55,300 nt of DNA from Rubrivivax sp. (GTDB lineage Bacteria; Pseudomonadota; Gammaproteobacteria; Burkholderiales; Burkholderiaceae_C), in contig JAHBZS010000032.1 of NCBI GenBank assembly GCA_019635285.1, positions 1 to 55,300 on the forward strand. Direction: 5' to 3'. A program made the position numbers and the translations under genes. The notes under the pieces were generated by a model that saw nothing but the letters and a program-made list of their open reading frames with translations, made no database searches and was not told where the DNA came from. Of this stretch, positions 1 to 9,100 are shown piece after piece (position 1 is the first letter of the stretch; the number at the start of each line of letters is the position of its first letter).

Positions 1-70
1 CGAAGTCAACGAGCGACCGCAATGCGCCGGCAGCAGCCTCTAGATCATCGTTGCTTGAATGTCGCTGCGA
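1..70. other. Left edge, no gene seen
   Basis: Seventy bases between the window edge and the stop codon of the alpha-E gene. I see no convincing open frame, hairpin with a T run, or RNA gene. It may hold the 3' end of something upstream, but nothing here can be recognised. Confidence 0.5.
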
Positions 71-1033
71 TCAGACCGCTTCGGGCACCAGGAAGTCCCG
101 GCTGATGCCCCCGCCCAGGTCACCGACGCGCGCCATGAACTGCGTTAGATAGGCGTGCAGCCCGGTAGCCAGGATCTCGTCGATGCGGCCGTATTGCAGG
201 TCGGCCTGCAGCCGGCCGGCGCGGCGCAGGGTCTCGCCGCTTTGCCGGTTGGCCACCAGCTTCAGGTTGACCAGCACCTCGTTCATGCACGCTGCCAGCG
301 AGCGCGGCATGTCCGGGCGCAGGATCAGCAGCTCGGCCACCAGCTCGGGCTGGATGACGTTGCGGTAGACCTTGCGGTAGATCTCGAAGCCGGAGACCGA
401 GCGCAGGATCGCGCTCCAGTGATAGAAGTCCACCTCCTGCGCGTCGCCGCCGTTGCCGGGGCCGAAGAACTCGCCGGCCAGCGCGTGGAACTTCACGTCC
501 AGCAGCCGCGCGGTGTTGTCGCCGCGTTCGAGAAAGGTGCCGATGCGGATGAAGTGCAGCGAATCGTCCATCAGCATCGTGCCGACGGTGACGCCGCGCG
601 ACAGGTGCGAGCGGAACTTGACCCATTCGAACAGGCTGCCGGGGTCGCGCGCCAGCGCACCCTCGCGCAGCAGACGGTTGAACTCCAGCCAGGTCTGGTT
701 CTGCGTCTCCCAGACCTCGGTGGTCAAGGTGCCGCGCACCGCGCGCGCGTTTTCGCGTGCCGCGCGCAGGCAGGCCAGGATGCTCGACGGATTGCTCTCG
801 TCGCGCACCATGAAGTCCATGACCTCGCGGCCGCTGAAGTCGCTGTGGCGCTCCAGGTAGGACGGCGTCAGTTCGCTGATGCTCAGCAGGCCGCGCCAGC
901 CCTGCTCGGTGGCCTCGGCCGACTGCGGCAGCAGCGAGGTCTCGTAGTTGACATTGAGCATGCGGGCTGTGTTCTCCGCACGCTCCATGTAGCGTGCCAT
1001 CCAGAACAAGTGGTCGGCGGTGCGTGACAGCAT
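71..1033 (-). CDS. Alpha-E domain protein (stand-alone copy)
   Basis: A 320-residue alpha-helical protein of the alpha-E family (COG2307), starting MLSRTADHLFWMARYMERAE, the characteristic N-terminal signature. The family is found with circularly permuted ATP-grasp enzymes and transglutaminases in a predicted peptide-ligating or peptide-modifying system; its biochemical role is not established. The ATG at 1033 has a good upstream GGAGG about 8 bases away. It follows the ATP-grasp gene by 14 bases and is the last gene of the minus-strand run. A second alpha-E domain is fused to the C-terminus of the 3563-6124 product, so the locus encodes two. No signal peptide or membrane segment is visible, so it is probably cytoplasmic. 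Confidence 0.9.
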   Translation of the reverse strand: MLSRTADHLFWMARYMERAENTARMLNVNYETSLLPQSAEATEQGWRGLLSISELTPSYLERHSDFSGREVMDFMVRDESNPSSILACLRAARENARAVRGTLTTEVWETQNQTWLEFNRLLREGALARDPGSLFEWVKFRSHLSRGVTVGTMLMDDSLHFIRIGTFLERGDNTARLLDVKFHALAGEFFGPGNGGDAQEVDFYHWSAILRSVSGFEIYRKVYRNVIQPELVAELLILRPDMPRSLAACMNEVLVNLKLVANRQSGETLRRAGRLQADLQYGRIDEILATGLHAYLTQFMARVGDLGGGISRDFLVPEAV

Positions 1034-1047
1034 GTTCTCGTCCTCCC

Positions 1048-2484
1048 TCAGGCCTCGAGCACCCAGGTGTCCTTGGTGCCGCCGCCCTGCGACGAATTCA
1101 CCACCAGCGAGCCTTCCTTCAGCGCCACGCGCGTCAGGCCGCCCGGCACCATCTGCACCTCGGTGCCCGACAGCACGAAGGGCCGCAGGTCGATGTGGCG
1201 CGGCGCGATGCCCGCCTCGACGAAGGTCGGGCAGGTGGACAGGCTCAGCGTCGGCTGCGCGATGTAGTTGCTGGGGTTGGCCAGCAGGTGCGCGCGGAAC
1301 TCCTCCACCTCGGCCTGGGTCGCCGCCGGGCCGACCAGCATGCCGTAGCCGCCGGCGCCGTGCACTTCCTTGACCACCAGTTCGCTCAGGTGCGCCAGCA
1401 CGTATTTCAGGTCCTCGGCTTCGCGGCACAGGTAGGTGGGCACGTTGTTCAGGATCGGCTTCTCGCCCAGGTAGAACTCGATCATCTTCGGCACGTACGG
1501 GTAGATCGACTTGTCGTCGGCCACGCCGGTGCCGATGGCGTTGGCCAGCGTGATGTTGCCGCTGCGGTAGACGCCCAGCAGGCCGGCGCAGCCCAGCGTG
1601 CTGTCCTTGCGGAAGACCTCGGGGTCCAGGAAGTCGTCGTCGACGCGGCGGTAGATCACGTCCACGCGCTTCGGGCCCTGCGTGGTGCGCATGAACACAT
1701 GCTCGTCGCGCACGAACAGGTCCTGGCCCTCGACCAGTTCCACGCCCATCTGCTGCGCCAGGAAGGCATGCTCGAAGTACGCGCTGTTGTACATGCCGGG
1801 GGTGAGCACGACCACCGTCGGGTCGACCACGCCGGACGGCGCCACTTCGCGCAGCGTCTCCAGGAGCAGGTCGGGGTAGTGCGCCACCGGCGCCACGCGG
1901 TGCATCGCAAACAGCTCGGGGAACAGCCGCATCATCATCTTGCGGTCCTCGAGCATGTAGCTGACGCCGCTGGGCACGCGCAGGTTGTCCTCCAGCACGT
2001 AGTAGCTGCCGCTGCCGTCGGCATTGGCGGCGCGCACGATGTCCACGCCGGCGATGTGCGAGTACACGCCGCCGGGCACGTTGACGCCGCGCATCTCGGG
2101 CCGGTACTGCGCGTTGTTCAGCACCTGCTCGGCGGGCACCAGGCCGGCCTTGAGGATCTCCTGGTCGTGGTACACGTCGTGCAGGAAGCGGTTCAGCGCG
2201 GTGACGCGCTGGCGCAGGCCCTTCTGCATGTCCTGCCATTCGTGGCTGGGGATGACGCGCGGGATCAGGTCGAAGGGAATCAGCCGCTCGGTGCCCGAGC
2301 CGTCCTCGTCCTTGGCACCATAGACGGCGAAGGTGATGCCGACGCGGCGAAAGATCAGCTCGGCTTCCTCGCGGCGGTTGCGCATCAGCTCCGGCGGCTG
2401 CGACCGCAGCCAGCGGTCGTAGGGACGGTAGTGTTCTCGCACCTCGCTGCCGTTGATGCGCATTTCATCGAAGCTGGGGGGCAT
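1048..2484 (-). CDS. Circularly permuted ATP-grasp protein (DUF404/DUF407)
   Basis: A 478-residue protein of the circularly permuted ATP-grasp type 2 family (COG2308), predicted to form amide or peptide bonds at the expense of ATP; the substrate is unknown. Family landmarks are intact: LEDNLRVPSGVSYMLEDR near residues 160-180, a VEGQDLFVRDEH block, VDDDFLDPE, KEVHGAGGYGM (glycine-rich nucleotide loop) near 360, HIDLRPF near 425 and GGGTKDTWVL at the C-terminus. The ATG at 2484 is preceded by GAGGAG at good spacing. It lies 22 bases after the transglutaminase gene and 14 before the alpha-E gene, forming the classical three-gene unit. The paralogue at 3563-6124 differs at several of these motifs, which suggests this copy is the active ligase (inference). 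Confidence 0.92.
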   Translation of the reverse strand: MPPSFDEMRINGSEVREHYRPYDRWLRSQPPELMRNRREEAELIFRRVGITFAVYGAKDEDGSGTERLIPFDLIPRVIPSHEWQDMQKGLRQRVTALNRFLHDVYHDQEILKAGLVPAEQVLNNAQYRPEMRGVNVPGGVYSHIAGVDIVRAANADGSGSYYVLEDNLRVPSGVSYMLEDRKMMMRLFPELFAMHRVAPVAHYPDLLLETLREVAPSGVVDPTVVVLTPGMYNSAYFEHAFLAQQMGVELVEGQDLFVRDEHVFMRTTQGPKRVDVIYRRVDDDFLDPEVFRKDSTLGCAGLLGVYRSGNITLANAIGTGVADDKSIYPYVPKMIEFYLGEKPILNNVPTYLCREAEDLKYVLAHLSELVVKEVHGAGGYGMLVGPAATQAEVEEFRAHLLANPSNYIAQPTLSLSTCPTFVEAGIAPRHIDLRPFVLSGTEVQMVPGGLTRVALKEGSLVVNSSQGGGTKDTWVLEA

Positions 2485-2506
2485 GCAAAGGCTCCTCGGG
2501 TGAGCG

Positions 2507-3439
2507 TCAAGATAGCAACATTCGGGCCTGCGGCGACGCCGCGGGGCGCGTGTCGACCCGGACCTGCAGCGTGTGGCGGCCGCCGCCGCGGATCACGCCG
2601 CGCAACGGCGTCACGTCGCCATAGTCGCGGCCCAGCGCCAGGCGCACATGGCCGACGTCGGGCATCAGGTCGTTGGTCGGGTCCAGTTCCAGCCAGCCGT
2701 CGGCCAGGCCGGGCGTGCCGGGGCAGTAGACCTGCACCCAGGCGTGCGACGCGTCGGCGCCGACCAGCGGCTCCTGCCCCGGCGGCGGGCGCGTCAGCAG
2801 GTAGCCGCTAACGTAGCGCGCCGCCAGCCCCTGCATGCGCAGCGCGGCGATCATCAGGTGCGCGAAGTCCTGGCATACGCCGGCGCGCTGCTCGTAGGCC
2901 TGCAGCAGCGGCGTGTCGACCTCGGTGCTGGCGCTGCGGAACGCGAAATCGGCGTGGATGCGGTGCATCAGGTCCAGCGCCCCCATGGCCACCGGCACGC
3001 CGGGGCCGAAGCTGGCCGCCCCGTAGTCGCGCAGGGCCTGCAGGCGCGGCACGTAGGGCGAAGGCTGGGCGAACTCCACCGCCGCATCGTAACGGGCGCC
3101 GGCTTCGTAGCGCAGCCGCTGGCGCACGTCTTCCCAGCGCGGCGACTGCTCGGCCGCAGGCGGCGCGGCCCGCGGCTGCAGCGCGACGCGGCTGCGCGCC
3201 ATCACCTGCAGCCCGCGGTGCGGCAGGCTCAGGCTGAACAAGGTGCGCGCGTTGCCGTAGCCGTCCACGTCGTGCAGCAGCTGCGGCGGCAGCGGATCGA
3301 TGTCCAGCGCATGCGCCAGCAGTTGCTGGCGTGCGTCCTGCAGCGGCTGCAGGTGTGCCAGGTGCTGGGCCTGCGTCACCGGCGCGGCATAGCTGTAGTG
3401 CGTCTCGTGCACGACCTCAAGCTCGACCGGTTCCGTCAT
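2507..3439 (-). CDS. Transglutaminase-like cysteine protease family protein
   Basis: A 310-residue transglutaminase-fold protein (COG1305, with an N-terminal beta domain). The catalytic triad can be placed at Cys189 (RAGVCQDFAH), His232 (DASHAWVQV) and Asp253 (ELDPTND). The N-terminal part has the typical HETHYSYAAPV strand motif near residues 11-21. I chose the ATG at 3439 because homologous proteins begin just before that motif; further upstream the frame is low-complexity Arg/Pro-rich sequence. No strong ribosome-binding site is seen. Transglutaminase partners of the ATP-grasp/alpha-E system are thought to cleave or transfer the peptides it makes (inference from family context). The 123-base gap to the upstream fused gene leaves room for an internal promoter, though none is evident. 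Confidence 0.9.
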   Translation of the reverse strand: MTEPVELEVVHETHYSYAAPVTQAQHLAHLQPLQDARQQLLAHALDIDPLPPQLLHDVDGYGNARTLFSLSLPHRGLQVMARSRVALQPRAAPPAAEQSPRWEDVRQRLRYEAGARYDAAVEFAQPSPYVPRLQALRDYGAASFGPGVPVAMGALDLMHRIHADFAFRSASTEVDTPLLQAYEQRAGVCQDFAHLMIAALRMQGLAARYVSGYLLTRPPPGQEPLVGADASHAWVQVYCPGTPGLADGWLELDPTNDLMPDVGHVRLALGRDYGDVTPLRGVIRGGGRHTLQVRVDTRPAASPQARMLLS

Positions 3440-3562
3440 CTCGGCCACCGCCAAGCCTGCCCCGACGCACCCGTCGGATCGATCGAGCGGCCGCCGCGGA
3501 TGAGCCCGGGCAAGCGGCCGTGCTGGCGGACGGCCGCTTGCCTGCACAGGGGGTGGGGCCGT

Positions 3563-6124
3563 TCACACACGTTGCAACTCGTCGCCGACGGCGGCATGGG
3601 CGAAGAAACGGTGCCCCAGCTCGTCGGCCAGACCGCTGCCGCTGGTACCCAGGCGCTGGCACATCTGCTGCAGCACCTGCAGCACCTGCGCCTCGTCGGC
3701 GCCGCGCAGATCCTCCAGGCCCACGCCGGCCCCTTCGGCCGGCAGCCGCGCCAGCTGCGCAGCGATGAACTCGTCGCCGCCGGGCAGCTTGCCCAGTTCG
3801 GTACGCAGGCGCCGCAGCACGCCGGCCAGCGAGCGCGGGTTGGCGCTGTCCAGCACCAGCAGGTCGGTCAGCGCCAGCAGGTCCTCGTGGCGCTGATAGC
3901 GCGCGCGGAAGGTGATGGCGCTGTCGAACAGCTCCAGCAGCATCTCCATACCCGACACCTGGTGCAGCGCACCGCTTTCGACGAAGCAGCCGAGCTGCGC
4001 GCTCATGCCGATCAGCCGCTCCAGCAGGCGGCCCACGGTCAGGAAGCGCCAGCCGTGGTCGCGCGTCATGCGGTCGGTCTGCGCGCCGGTGACCGCCGCC
4101 AGCTGCACGCCCAGCCGGTCCAGCGCCGGCAGCACCTGGGCCAGCGTGGGCAGCCCGCCTGGCACATGCAGCGTCGCGAAGTGCGCGCCCATCGAGCGCA
4201 CCACGTTCCATTGCTCGGTGGACAGGCGCTCGCGCAGCGCCTGCGCGGCGTGCTCCAGCGCGCCCAGGTTGAAGGCGATGCTGCTGCCGTTGGGGTCGGC
4301 CAGCGCCGCCAGCAGCGCGCGTTCGAAGAGCTGCGGCGAGCGGTTCAGCGTCGGCACGCCCCACGGCGCCAGGCCATAGCGCACCGCCAGTTCGGACAGC
4401 GCCTCGCGCAGCGGCTCGGGCGCGTCCTCGTCGGTGTCGATGAGCATCAGCAGCGCACGCGCCAGCCGCACCATCTGCTCGGTGCGCTCGGTGTAGCGAC
4501 CCAGCCAGAACAGGTTCTCGGCGGTGCGGCTGGACACCGGCGGGCGCCGCACCGCGATGTCGTCCACGCTCAGCCGCGTGGGCAGCATCGAGAAGCTGTC
4601 CACCGGGCCGTCGGTCAGCACCCAGGTGTCCAGGCTGGAGCCGCCGCGCTGCATCGACACGCTCAGCTCGTCGGACTTGGCCACGCGCGTCATGCCGCCG
4701 GGCAGCACGTGCCAGCGGCCATCGGGTTCGGCGATCGCGTACACGCGCACCATCGCGGGGCGCACCATCATGGCGCCGTCCAACCAGACCGGGGCGCGCG
4801 AGAAGCGCACTTTCTCGGTCACGGTCCAGGCGTCGGGGTCGTCGTCGATGCGCACGTCCTCGGGGCGCACCACCGTCGACGCCTGGCTGCCGCGCGGGAA
4901 GGTGCTGCGCACGATCTTCCCGGCCAGCGTCGGCTGCACGTCGTGCCAGGCCGCCGCCTCGCCGCACCACCAGGTGGGCAGCGCCGGCAGCAGCAGCTCC
5001 TGCCCCAGCAGGCGCCGCGCGATGGCCGGCAGGAAGCCCTGGATCGCCGGGGACTCCAGGAAGCCGGCGCCCAGCGCGTTGGCCATCACCACCTGGCCGG
5101 CGCGCACGGCCTGCAGCAGCCCGGGCACGCCCAGCGCGGAGTCGGTGCGCAGCTCCAGCGGGTCGCACCAGTCGTCGTCCAGCCGGCGCAGCAGGCCGTG
5201 CACCGGCTCCAGCCCCTCCACGGTCTTCAGCAGCAGGCGCTGGTCACGCACCACCAGGTCGCCGCCCTCGACCAGCGGCAGGCCCAGGTAGCGGGCCAGA
5301 TAGGCATGCTCGTAGTAGGTCTCGCTGTACGGGCCCGGCGTCAACAGCACCACGCGCGGCGCGGCACCGCCGGCCACGCGCCGGGCCGGCGCCTCCAGCG
5401 CGTCCAGCAGGCGCCGGTAGCTGGTGGCGATGTGCTGCACGCGGAGTTCGCGAAAGGCCTCGGGAAAATGCCGCGACACCAGCAGCCGGTTGTGCAGCAC
5501 GTAGCCCAGGCCGGACGGGTTCTGGCTGCGGCAGTTCAACACCTGCCACGCCCCGCTGGGCGCACGCACCAGATCGAAGGCCACCAGGTGCAGCCGCATG
5601 CCGCTGGCCGGCTCGACGCCGCGCATCGAACGCAGGTAGCCCGGGTGGCGCAGCAGCAGCGCCGGCGGGAACAGGCCTTCGTGCAACAGATGCTGCGCGC
5701 CGTAGGCATCGGCCAGCATGGCCTCCATCAGCGCCGCACGCTGCATCACGCCGGCCTCGATGAGCGCCCAATCGGCGCTGCCGATGATCAGCGGCAGCAG
5801 TTCCAGCGACCACGGCCGCGGCGCGGCGCCCTGCTCGCCGAACACGTTGTGCGTGATGCCGTCATGCCGGATCTGCCGCACCACCTGGGCGCTGCGGCGC
5901 TCCAGGTCTTCGGCCAGGGTGCCGCGCTCGGGCAGCGGCAGCCAGCGCGCGAAGTCGCGCCAGCCGTCGCGCAGCTGGCCGTCGGCATGGCGCATCTCGT
6001 CCCACAGCCCCGGCTCCGGCGCCGGCCCCAGACGCTGCAGCTCGGCCTGCGCCGCGCCGCCCGCGTCGAGCAGGTCCTCGGCCGCGAAGGGCAGCAGCGA
6101 CTGGGCCTGGGTCTGCACGGCCAA
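3563..6124 (-). CDS. Fused circularly permuted ATP-grasp / alpha-E protein
   Basis: An 853-residue two-domain protein: a circularly permuted ATP-grasp domain over roughly residues 60-525 and an alpha-E domain from about 532 (RTAENLFWLGRYTERTEQM) to the end. It is a paralogous fusion of the separate proteins encoded at 1048-2484 and 71-1033. The frame opens with TTG at 6124; a GTG at 6118 is an alternative start. It begins 3 bases after the DUF2126 gene, so the two are translationally coupled. Relative to the stand-alone paralogue, the LEDN segment reads LNCR, the glycine-rich GAGGYGM loop reads FPRGSQAS, and GGGTKDTW reads GGSSLDTW with the lysine replaced by leucine. The VEGGDLVVRD and LDDDWCDP blocks are kept. 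The domain may therefore have reduced or altered catalysis (inference). Confidence 0.9.
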   Translation of the reverse strand: MAVQTQAQSLLPFAAEDLLDAGGAAQAELQRLGPAPEPGLWDEMRHADGQLRDGWRDFARWLPLPERGTLAEDLERRSAQVVRQIRHDGITHNVFGEQGAAPRPWSLELLPLIIGSADWALIEAGVMQRAALMEAMLADAYGAQHLLHEGLFPPALLLRHPGYLRSMRGVEPASGMRLHLVAFDLVRAPSGAWQVLNCRSQNPSGLGYVLHNRLLVSRHFPEAFRELRVQHIATSYRRLLDALEAPARRVAGGAAPRVVLLTPGPYSETYYEHAYLARYLGLPLVEGGDLVVRDQRLLLKTVEGLEPVHGLLRRLDDDWCDPLELRTDSALGVPGLLQAVRAGQVVMANALGAGFLESPAIQGFLPAIARRLLGQELLLPALPTWWCGEAAAWHDVQPTLAGKIVRSTFPRGSQASTVVRPEDVRIDDDPDAWTVTEKVRFSRAPVWLDGAMMVRPAMVRVYAIAEPDGRWHVLPGGMTRVAKSDELSVSMQRGGSSLDTWVLTDGPVDSFSMLPTRLSVDDIAVRRPPVSSRTAENLFWLGRYTERTEQMVRLARALLMLIDTDEDAPEPLREALSELAVRYGLAPWGVPTLNRSPQLFERALLAALADPNGSSIAFNLGALEHAAQALRERLSTEQWNVVRSMGAHFATLHVPGGLPTLAQVLPALDRLGVQLAAVTGAQTDRMTRDHGWRFLTVGRLLERLIGMSAQLGCFVESGALHQVSGMEMLLELFDSAITFRARYQRHEDLLALTDLLVLDSANPRSLAGVLRRLRTELGKLPGGDEFIAAQLARLPAEGAGVGLEDLRGADEAQVLQVLQQMCQRLGTSGSGLADELGHRFFAHAAVGDELQRV

Positions 6125-6127
6125 AGC

Positions 6128-9100
6128 TCAGCCCTGGCGCAGGTCCAGCGTGAACGGAAATTCCAGGCTGGCCTGCGCCGGGCGCAGCGACATGCGGCCC
6201 GGCGTGTGGCCGAAGCTGCTGAAGCGCGCCAGGCGCCGGCTCTCCGCCGTGTAGGCGTTGACCGGGAAGTCCTCGTAGTTGCGCCCGCCCGGGTGCGCCA
6301 CGTGGTAGCGGCAGCCGCCCATCGAGCGCTGCAGCCAGTTGTCGACGATGTCGAAGGTCAGCGGCACGTGCACCCCGATGGTCGGGTGCAGCGCCGACGG
6401 CGGCTGCCACGCCCGGTAACGCACGCCGCAGACGAATTCGCCGATGCGGCCGGTGGGCTGCAGCGGCAGCGCGTGGCCGTTGGCGGTGATGACATGGCGG
6501 TTGCCGTTGAGGCCGGTGACCTTGAGCTCCAGCCGCTCCAGCGACGAATCGACATAGCGCACCGTGCCGCCGATCGCGCCTTCCTCGCCCATCACGTGCC
6601 AGGGTTCGAGCGCGCTGCGCAGCGTCAGGCCGATGCCCAGCGTCGCCACTTCGCCGATCAGCGGGAAGCGGAACTCGAAGTGCGGCGCGAACCACTGCGC
6701 GTCGAAGGCGAAGCCCGCCTGCTGCAGTTCGGCGATGACGTCGTCGAAGTCCATCTGCACGAAGCTCGGCAGCAGGAAGCGGTCGTGCAGCCCGGTGCCC
6801 CAGCGCGTCAGCCGGGTGCTGCTGCCGCCGCGGTACGGCGTCTTCCAGAACCAGGCCACCAGCGCGCGCAGCAGCAGCTGCTGCGCCAGGCTCATGCGCG
6901 CGTGCGGCGGCATCTCGAAGGCACGCAGCTCCAGCAGGCCCAGCCGGCCGGTGGGTCCATCGGGCGAGTACAGCTTGTCGATGCAGAACTCGCTGCGGTG
7001 GGTGTTGCCGGTGACGTCGATCAGCAGGTTGCGCAGCGTGCGGTCGACCAGCCACGGCGGCACGGCCCCTTCGACCGGGGCTCCTTCCCCGGTCCGGCCG
7101 AACAGGCCGAGCTGGCGCTCCAGCTCCTTCAGCCCGATCTCCAGCTCGTAGACCTGGTCGTTGCGCGCCTCGTCGATGCGCGGCGCCTGGCTGGTCGGGC
7201 CGATGAACATGCCGCTGAACAGGTAGCTCAGCGACGGGTGGTTGTGCCAGTACGCCAGCAGCGACGCCAGCAGGTCGGGCCGCCGCAGGAAGGGGCTGTC
7301 GGCCGGCGTCGCGCCGCCAAGCACGAAGTGGTTGCCGCCGCCGGTGCCGGTATGGCGGCCGTCGAGCATGAACTTCTCGGTGGACAGACGGGTGTGGTGC
7401 GCCGCGTCGTACAGGAACTCGGTGTGGTCGACCAGTTCGTCCCAGTCGTGCGCCGGGTGGATGTTGACCTCGATGACGCCCGGATCGGGCGTGACCTGCA
7501 GCATCTTCAGCCGCGTGTCGCGCGGCGGCGGGTAGCCTTCCAGCACGATCTTCACGCCCTGCTCGACGCAGGTGGCCTCGATGGCGGCCAGCAGCTCCAG
7601 ATAGTCCTCCAGGTGCTGCAGCGGCGGCATGAACAGGTACAGCACGCCGCTCTTGCCGCCATGCTCGGTCTCGGCCTTCGGCCCGTTGGCGCGCTGCGGG
7701 TCGCGCACCTCCACGCACAGCGCGGTGCGCGTGATCCAGCCGGCGGACTCGAAGCGCGACGGGAAGGCCTTCGGATCCTTGGGGTGCGGCGTCTGGGCAT
7801 GGTGCGGCGGCGCGATGCGCTCGCCCTGAGCGGCCGCGCCGCCCACGCCGTCGCCTGAGCCGGCGCCCGGCCCGAAGGCCTGCGGCTGGCCCTGCAGCGC
7901 CACCGCGCCGCCCTCGGCAAAGCCCTGGCCGGCGTGGTGCGCGTCGTAGCCGGCGACCTGGCGGCGCAGCGTGGCCGCCGCCGGCAGCGCCGGCCTGGCG
8001 GCGAACGGGTCGGCCTCCATCAGGTAGGCGCGCTCGCCGGCCGCCGCCCAGGGCAGCGAATCCAGCGGCAGCCGGTAGCCCATCGGCGAATCGCCCGGCA
8101 TCAGGTACAGCCGCTCGTCGCGGAAGAACCACGGGCCGGTGACCCAGCGCGGGCCGGCGGTGCCGGTGGCCCATTCGCGCTTCAGCGGCAGCAGGTAGCC
8201 CACCGTGCTGTCCAGCCCCTGCTGGAAGACACGGCGCAGGCGCGCCCGCTCCAGCTCGTCGTCGAGCTTGGATTCGAAGGGGTCGACGTTGACCGGCAGG
8301 CGGCGTTCGCGCCACAGGTAGTACCAGGTGTCCTCGTAGCCCGGCTGCACGTACTTTGGGTCCAGCTGCAGCCGCTGCGTCAAGGCCATGATGAAGCCGC
8401 GCGCATCGTCGTCGCTGTAGTGGTGCCGCTCGCGCTCGTCGGCGAACAGGCCCGGGTCCTGCCAGCAGGGCTGGCCGTCGGCGCGCCAGCAGATGCTCAG
8501 CGCCCAGCGCGGCAGCTGTTCGCCGGGGTACCACTTGCCCTGGCCGAAGTGCAGGAAGCCGCCGGCGCCGTACTTGGCCAGCAGCCGGTGCGTCAGCTCA
8601 GTGGCGAAGCCGCGCTTGGTGGGGCCCAGCGCGTCGGTGTTCCATTCGGCGCCGTCGCGGTCGTCCACCGAGACGAAGGTCGGCTCGCCGCCCATGGTCA
8701 GGCGCACGTCGCCGTCGTTGAGCTGCCGGTCCACTGCATGGCCGAGCGCGACGATGTCGCCCCATTGCGCCTCGGTGTAGGGCTTGGTGACCCGCGGCGA
8801 CTCGTAGACGCGCGTGATCTGCATGTGGTGCGAGAACTCGACCTCGCATTCATCCACCGCACCGCTCACCGGCGCCGCGGTGCTGGGCTCCGGCGTGCAG
8901 GCCACCGGGATGTGGCCTTCGCCGGCTAGCAGGCCCGAGGTCGGGTCCAGCCCGATCCAGCCGGCGCCAGGCAGGTAGACCTCGCACCAGGCATGCAGGT
9001 CGGTGAAATCGACCTCGGCGCCGCTGGGGCCGTCGAGGCTCTTCACGTCGGGCTTCAGCTGGATCAGGTAGCCGGAGACGAAGCGCGCGGCCAGCCCCAG

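Noticed and set aside
10-20. The 11-base string CGAGCGACCGC shared by the window start and position 50160-50170, as an attachment-site core
   Set aside because: An 11-base match is expected many times by chance in a 55 kb GC-rich sequence; no integrase, tRNA or flanking repeats support it, and the two positions do not flank a recognisable element.
2573-7858. A 1,761-codon open frame on the plus strand opposite the ATP-grasp/DUF2126 genes
   Set aside because: It runs antisense to four well-recognised genes, its translation is His/Gln/Arg/Ala-rich low-complexity sequence typical of GC-rich shadow frames, and it has no domain or plausible start.
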